Shown: positions 58,979 through 64,000 of the stretch, piece by piece
Position numbering within the stretch: position 1 is the stretch's first letter
Layout of the letters: every line of letters begins with the position of its first letter
Translations under genes and position numbers: made by a program
Notes under the pieces: generated by a model
What the model saw: only the letters and a program-made list of their open reading frames with translations
Told to the model about the DNA's origin: nothing
The model's database searches: none
Source: Apostichopus japonicus
Lineage: Eukaryota; Echinodermata; Holothuroidea; Aspidochirotida; Stichopodidae
Assembly: GCF_037975245.1 (NCBI RefSeq)
Contig: NC_092562.1
Span: forward strand, 14,780,521-14,844,520
Length of the DNA stretch: 64,000 nt
Direction of reading: 5' to 3'

Positions 58979-61900
58979 CCTGTGGAGTCTACGTATACAC
59001 AGTACATTGTGATAGGGTTATAAATCCCTTTACCAAAGCCCCTCTTCACCCTTATCTATCCCATCCTACAACCAATCCTCTCCCCCCCCCTCCCAACCCA
59101 CCCCCAACCTCTTCATCCTTCTCTTCCCCATCCCAACAACTGATCACAATTCCAAGAAAGATAGAAAACTGTATAACTTGCAAAGAAAAGTTTGAATAAT
59201 TCTTGTATTTTTCATCTGAATATATGTGCTTATATAAACTAATTCCAAATTCTCTCTCAGTCCTCGTCTTCCTCAAATCTTTATCGTTATGACGACGGCA
59301 AAGACGACAGCCCCTGGTTGTCAAAAAAACAAGAGAGGGGAAGAAAGAAAGAAAGAAAGAAAAAAAAAACAATTCTTAAATTTCTGCAGTATATTAACCC
59401 ACCAACCGTCTGTTGAAATTTTTTGAGCGTCGTCCTTGCAATACCGATAAATGATTGGTTAACTCTCCTGCAATGTATACTTAATGTTCTTGAATTCACT
59501 CACGTTGTATGAAATCCATTAAGCAAAATCCCTCCTAACCTCTCCTGGCATTTCCTCTAGGAATACTCCGCGGAGCCAGAGAAATTACCCCGTCGACAGT
59601 ATTTTTGCAGATTCAACGTAAAAATACAACTACATGTAGCTTCTTAGAACCCAGACATTTTCTTTCTTTTTTTTCTTTGTTTCTTTCTCTGATTCCCTCT
59701 TCTCTCTGTCTATAGCTCTCTCTGTTTTCTAATTGTGGTATTTTCCTGCATTGATAAATGCACTACAAGTGATGCAGACTATTATTGAGTATATTTTAAC
59801 TCCATAAAGACATTATTCAAGTGGCATTAAAGTTGTTTTTTTTTTTTTTCTTCTCTTTCCCCCATTTTCTTCTTCTTTTTTTTTTTCCTGAGGAATTCAT
59901 CTTCGTTAAAAGCGAGAATAAAAAAAGTTAAACATTAGACAACAAGTAAAAATAACATGAAAAAAAAAAAGCCCATAGAGATGAGACATGTTCAAATGGA
60001 ATGAAAGCTTCAATAACTGACATTTTTCTCGTTTTTTTTTCTCAAGAGATTCTGAGAGCTCAGTACCAGTTTCTAAAGTTATTTTAAAGTGATCCATTTA
60101 ATGCAGCCTTGTGAGTGAAATTCTTTTGTTTTAACTTCTTTTTTCCATCATTCACTTCTACAATTTTAAGATTTTTTCCAGTTTTCTATTTTTCCACGTG
60201 TGATTTATGCTATCATCAAATAGTTACAGGATGACTTAAGGCAAAAAATTAAATTTGATTTATTGTAAAACATTGAAAACCACAGCTAGCAAATCCAGGT
60301 TGAATTTCTATAAACCTTTTGATCTTCAAGAAATGACCCTATAAAACATCCGTAGTTTCATAGGTTAATAGGTGGATGGACAACTTAATCTATTATACAT
60401 TGAACATTAGCTTAGTTCCTCAGATAGATATCATATCCCAAAATTAAGCAAATACGTAGCTCATTTTGTTGATTTTTGCAAACTTTTCATCAGCAATTTT
60501 ACAAAATTTTATACAATGCAGTCCTTTATCTTTAATTGACCAACTTATCAAGAAGAAAGAAAAAAATCATTTCAAAAAAGTTCAGTGTTTCTGTTAATAG
60601 TTAATATAAATAATAATACTAATAATAATACTGTTATGAAATGTTTTATAAGTGACGTCATTTAAGAGTGGAATGAAAATGATTAAGTAGTTTGATAACT
60701 TTGATAAAGGTACAATCTAAGTTTTTGTAGGTTGGTAATATTGTCTGAAATTTAAAAAAATTCTGAAATTTAATCAACGACAAACTGCCTGTAACATGCA
60801 TGTGATTATCAAACCACAGATAAGTTGATCACTGGCAGTATTTTATCCTAATTTAAAAAAAAAAAATCTGATCTAATCAAGAACCTTTGTGTTGATTTTT
60901 TTACAGCATGTTGCTTTAACTTCACTTATTTGGTTAAATTGCTTCCGATTCTAATGATAAATTATAACACTTTTCTAAAAGTATTTCAAGAATTTACCTA
61001 ATCTATAACAAACATACAAGTGACATTTTACATATGTGTTATTGAACACAATATTAGATGCAGTATAGACTTTGAATAGTGTCATAATTTTTAATCCATC
61101 TCTGAAAGTAGAATTTTTTGGGCAATTTAGTCAAAAATTTAATGACTTTACCATCATTTTACAAATTGCCGCTCTCAGATATGAAAGTTTGAAACAGTTT
61201 TATATTGTAATGTAACAAATTTGAGGATTTTCCTCAAAATATTCCCCTCCCCCTACAATTAGTATTGATGAAAGGTTGCACTCAGATCAGGCTAGCCAGC
61301 ATTTGATGGGGGGGGGGGAGGAGGGGGCTTAAGTGTTGGCTGATTTCTAATGAGAGTAGCTGTCCCTCTCCTGTGTGAATTATTTGTAAACGTTTATTAG
61401 ATGCAAAAATGAGACCATAAGTGGCCATCTCTCTTAACAACATTTGTGTGATTGAATGAAAGAAAGAGAAAAATATATAGTTTTACTTTTGTTTTTCTCT
61501 TTTCTCTCATTGATGAAGCTAATGAAGGAACAGTCTTTGTACACAAGCCTTTTAATCTTATTAATAACCTATTAGTAGAAATTATTTATATTATATTAAT
61601 CATATAATTATGTAATTTAAAATATATATAATAATTATATGATATATTACTAATATATTATTATATAATATTAAATAATAATTATTAATAATCTGTGGAT
61701 CTTTCAGATAGCTGAACAAAGTCAGGATATAAAGACAATACAATGTAATTGAAACCATAGTACAAGGATTTTTTGTATTTTTTATTCATCTACTTGGGAC
61801 AAGATTTGGGTAAAAAGGAAAGTACCCCCTCTATTTCTGACAGTTCCAATGTTCAAGTGACTCAGTGTTGTGTTCATTAATGCATCTATCATGTTCACCA

Positions 61901-64000
61901 AAATCCTTTGCAATGCTGTATTATATTTTTAATTCTGATTTTATTTATTCATACTTGCCTCTGTAATTTAGCAGTTGTTTTATATTTTGATTTTGGTGAG
62001 CTATGTATAATTTATGAAATAATCTTGGAGGTAGCTTTAAAATGGTATTTATACTGAAAAACAACATTTGATTTGATTTTGATAAAATCTTTCTTGAACC
62101 TCATTTATAACAAATAAAAAAAAAATAAAAAAAATCCCCAAATATATATATTAGTAGCTTGACCAGCCATAATCTTATTTTGGAAAATGAAGTAAAATTA
62201 AATAAAAAAAACCTAAAAATAATTCTTCTTTAATATTCTTTTTTATGGTCATATCTGTAGGTGAGCATTAAATTGATTGGGTGAAGGTGATGAGGTATGA
62301 ATTATTCATGAAGATATCATTGTAAAAAATAATAATAAAAGCTAATTTTTGGGGTGATTTAAAAAATCTAATTGAGTTGCCATGTTTTGTTATTCAAATT
62401 TTCACAAATATAGATTCAAAGCTTAAACCAATTTCATTTAAAAAAATCTAGTTCACTTTTATAGTAATATCTTCAGAGCAGTGGCTTGATTAATGGAGGT
62501 TAAGGACGGTATGCATAACTAATGAAGATACCTTGCAGGTAGCCGAACAAACGGTCTAACTGATAAATATCTTTAGAACAGCTGATGGGTTGATTTTCAT
62601 AAACATCTTAATATCCTTTGTTTCTGTATAATAAACTTGCCTATAAATGTATACAGGCAATTACAATAACCTGCCAAGTTTTATTACAAAAAAAAAAAAA
62701 ATGAAGTGAAAGTTTAACACCAAAATATTCTAAAAGACATGGCTTTTCTAAATTTGATATTAATATGAATGATATCACTCTGAAATATTTTCTGGCTGAT
62801 AAAATAAGTTAGCATTTGAAGTACAGATTCAGTTTAGAATTGAATCATACAAAAAGTGTTTGTATGTTTTGAACATGCCATCAATTCAATGTATCACGTA
62901 ATAAATCCAAGTCCCTCTGTCATTTATTTATAGTGTTTACCTATTCATCATACAAACTCCTACTCTTTTTTTTTAAAATTGATGTACATTAATAAATCAA
63001 TTATGATTATTAAATATTTCCCATTTTTCATAGTAATATAGTTTTTTTCAGTATCAGATCCAGGATTTTGAAAAGGAGTGGCCCTGGGATCGTTGAAGGT
63101 GGTCCCATGTGTGAGGGGGGGGGGGTGTCTGGTGGATTCCTTCTTTTCAAAAGTAAAATGGTTGCATTTTGAGGTATGTGTAGCCTATAAATTAGGTCTA
63201 TGCACAAAGTTGTGCAATAACTACTTATAATTTGTTATGTTGGGCTGAAAAATGGGGGGGGGGGGGGGAAGGGAGGTGTTTATTGTCAACTGAATTCCTA
63301 CATAAATCAATCTATCTCCATTAAACTGTATAACTTGATGTGGAAATAAGATATTAGAAATAAGATAAAATAAAATAAAATTATTCCCTCTTACCTATAA
63401 ATTCGGAAAAGAACGATTATGCTCATTTATATCTTTCTATACATGTCTTTATAAATCAGAAAGTTTCCAAAGCAATCCATCCATTTCTGAGCCAAGAATC
63501 AAATGTGGTCTCTGACTCCGTTTGGCTCAATATAAAAGCCTTTTCTCGAAAAGGCAGCAGAGTCCTGAATCACCCATAGGCAACCTTTTAATAGTAGATG
63601 ACTTCTTTTTCCTGTGATAAAAGATTTTAAACTTATGAATTTTCTAAGAGTTTTGTCCATTTTCCAGCAAATTTCATCCAGACATCCTTTGCATTGACTT
63701 CTTTTATTTTCACAACGTTGTGTATTATTATTACTTTTATAATGGGAGTTTTAACCACAAAGAAGCCTGCGGATGGACATTAATATAAGACGGTGGTATT
63801 TTAGCATTCTGTCTTAAGATGATGTTTGTTTTGCTTCCTATTTCCATGAATTATTTCACTGTAAATGATGTGGGTTTTTTTTTTCTTTTGGCTCAGAGCT
63901 TACCATAAATTTCACCATGCTAGGTTTCATTAAAACCTGTTATACTCTGTGGTTACCACACAGACAAAGGCGAAACTAACAGTTTCTGACAAGCGCAACT
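58979..64000. other. AT-rich, repeat-poor right end
   Basis: No exon, element or RNA was recognised. Features are poly-pyrimidine tracts (59.0-59.9 kb), homopolymer runs, an AT-only near-palindromic block at about 61560-61690 and many TAAT and ATTCATGAA motifs. Two G-rich remnants (61310, 63110-63270) may be old transposon ends. Confidence 0.4.

Overview
This is a eukaryotic genomic window: spliced genes with GT-AG introns, long introns, many microsatellites and many small non-autonomous transposons. Protein similarity to deuterostome orthologues, the compact intron/exon style and the repeat content suggest a marine invertebrate deuterostome, most likely an echinoderm. That assignment is inference, because no rRNA or mitochondrial marker is present.

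Three complete protein-coding genes can be reconstructed exon by exon with consistent splice phases. ALG2 lies on + (3939-7039, 4 exons, 402 aa) and encodes an ER mannosyltransferase of the N-glycan lipid-linked oligosaccharide pathway. WDR70 lies on - (coding 28575 down to 11359, 17 coding exons, 662 aa) and encodes a nuclear WD-repeat protein. CAAP1 lies on + (33405-42330, 6 coding exons, 556 aa) and is an orthologue of caspase activity and apoptosis inhibitor 1. ALG2 and WDR70 converge on a 4.3 kb intergenic stretch (7040-11358). WDR70 and CAAP1 are divergent; both have an intronic splice acceptor just upstream of the start codon, so both probably have a non-coding first exon in 28.6-33.4 kb, possibly sharing a promoter region. 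The genes are functionally unrelated housekeeping or nuclear genes.

The other ~21 kb to the right (42.3-64 kb) has no convincing multi-exon gene. It holds a CCAAT-box cluster (45.1 kb), TA microsatellites with a tRNA-like 3' half (46.0-46.6 kb), a tRNA-derived SINE (48.2 kb), a 1.1 kb minisatellite with a six-unit 300-bp higher-order period (49.7-50.8 kb), a solo LTR with TATA box, poly(A) signal and target duplication (52.1-52.8 kb), one plausible orphan N-terminal coding exon on - (55.1-55.4 kb), a second SINE (56.8 kb), two neighbouring hAT-type MITEs (58.0-59.0 kb) and a 5 kb AT-rich, repeat-poor tail.

The clearest non-gene pattern is a set of at least six unrelated hAT-type non-autonomous elements (2558, 12602 with its sister copy 58046, 22361, 24113, 58571, and probably 35569), most with perfect 8-bp target duplications, plus a 367-bp foldback element at 25671. 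Several lie in WDR70 introns, one only 36 bp from a splice acceptor. I found no operon-like, CRISPR, viral or otherwise obviously novel multi-gene system. The most speculative items are the hammerhead-like motif inside a dispersed repeat and the orphan exon.
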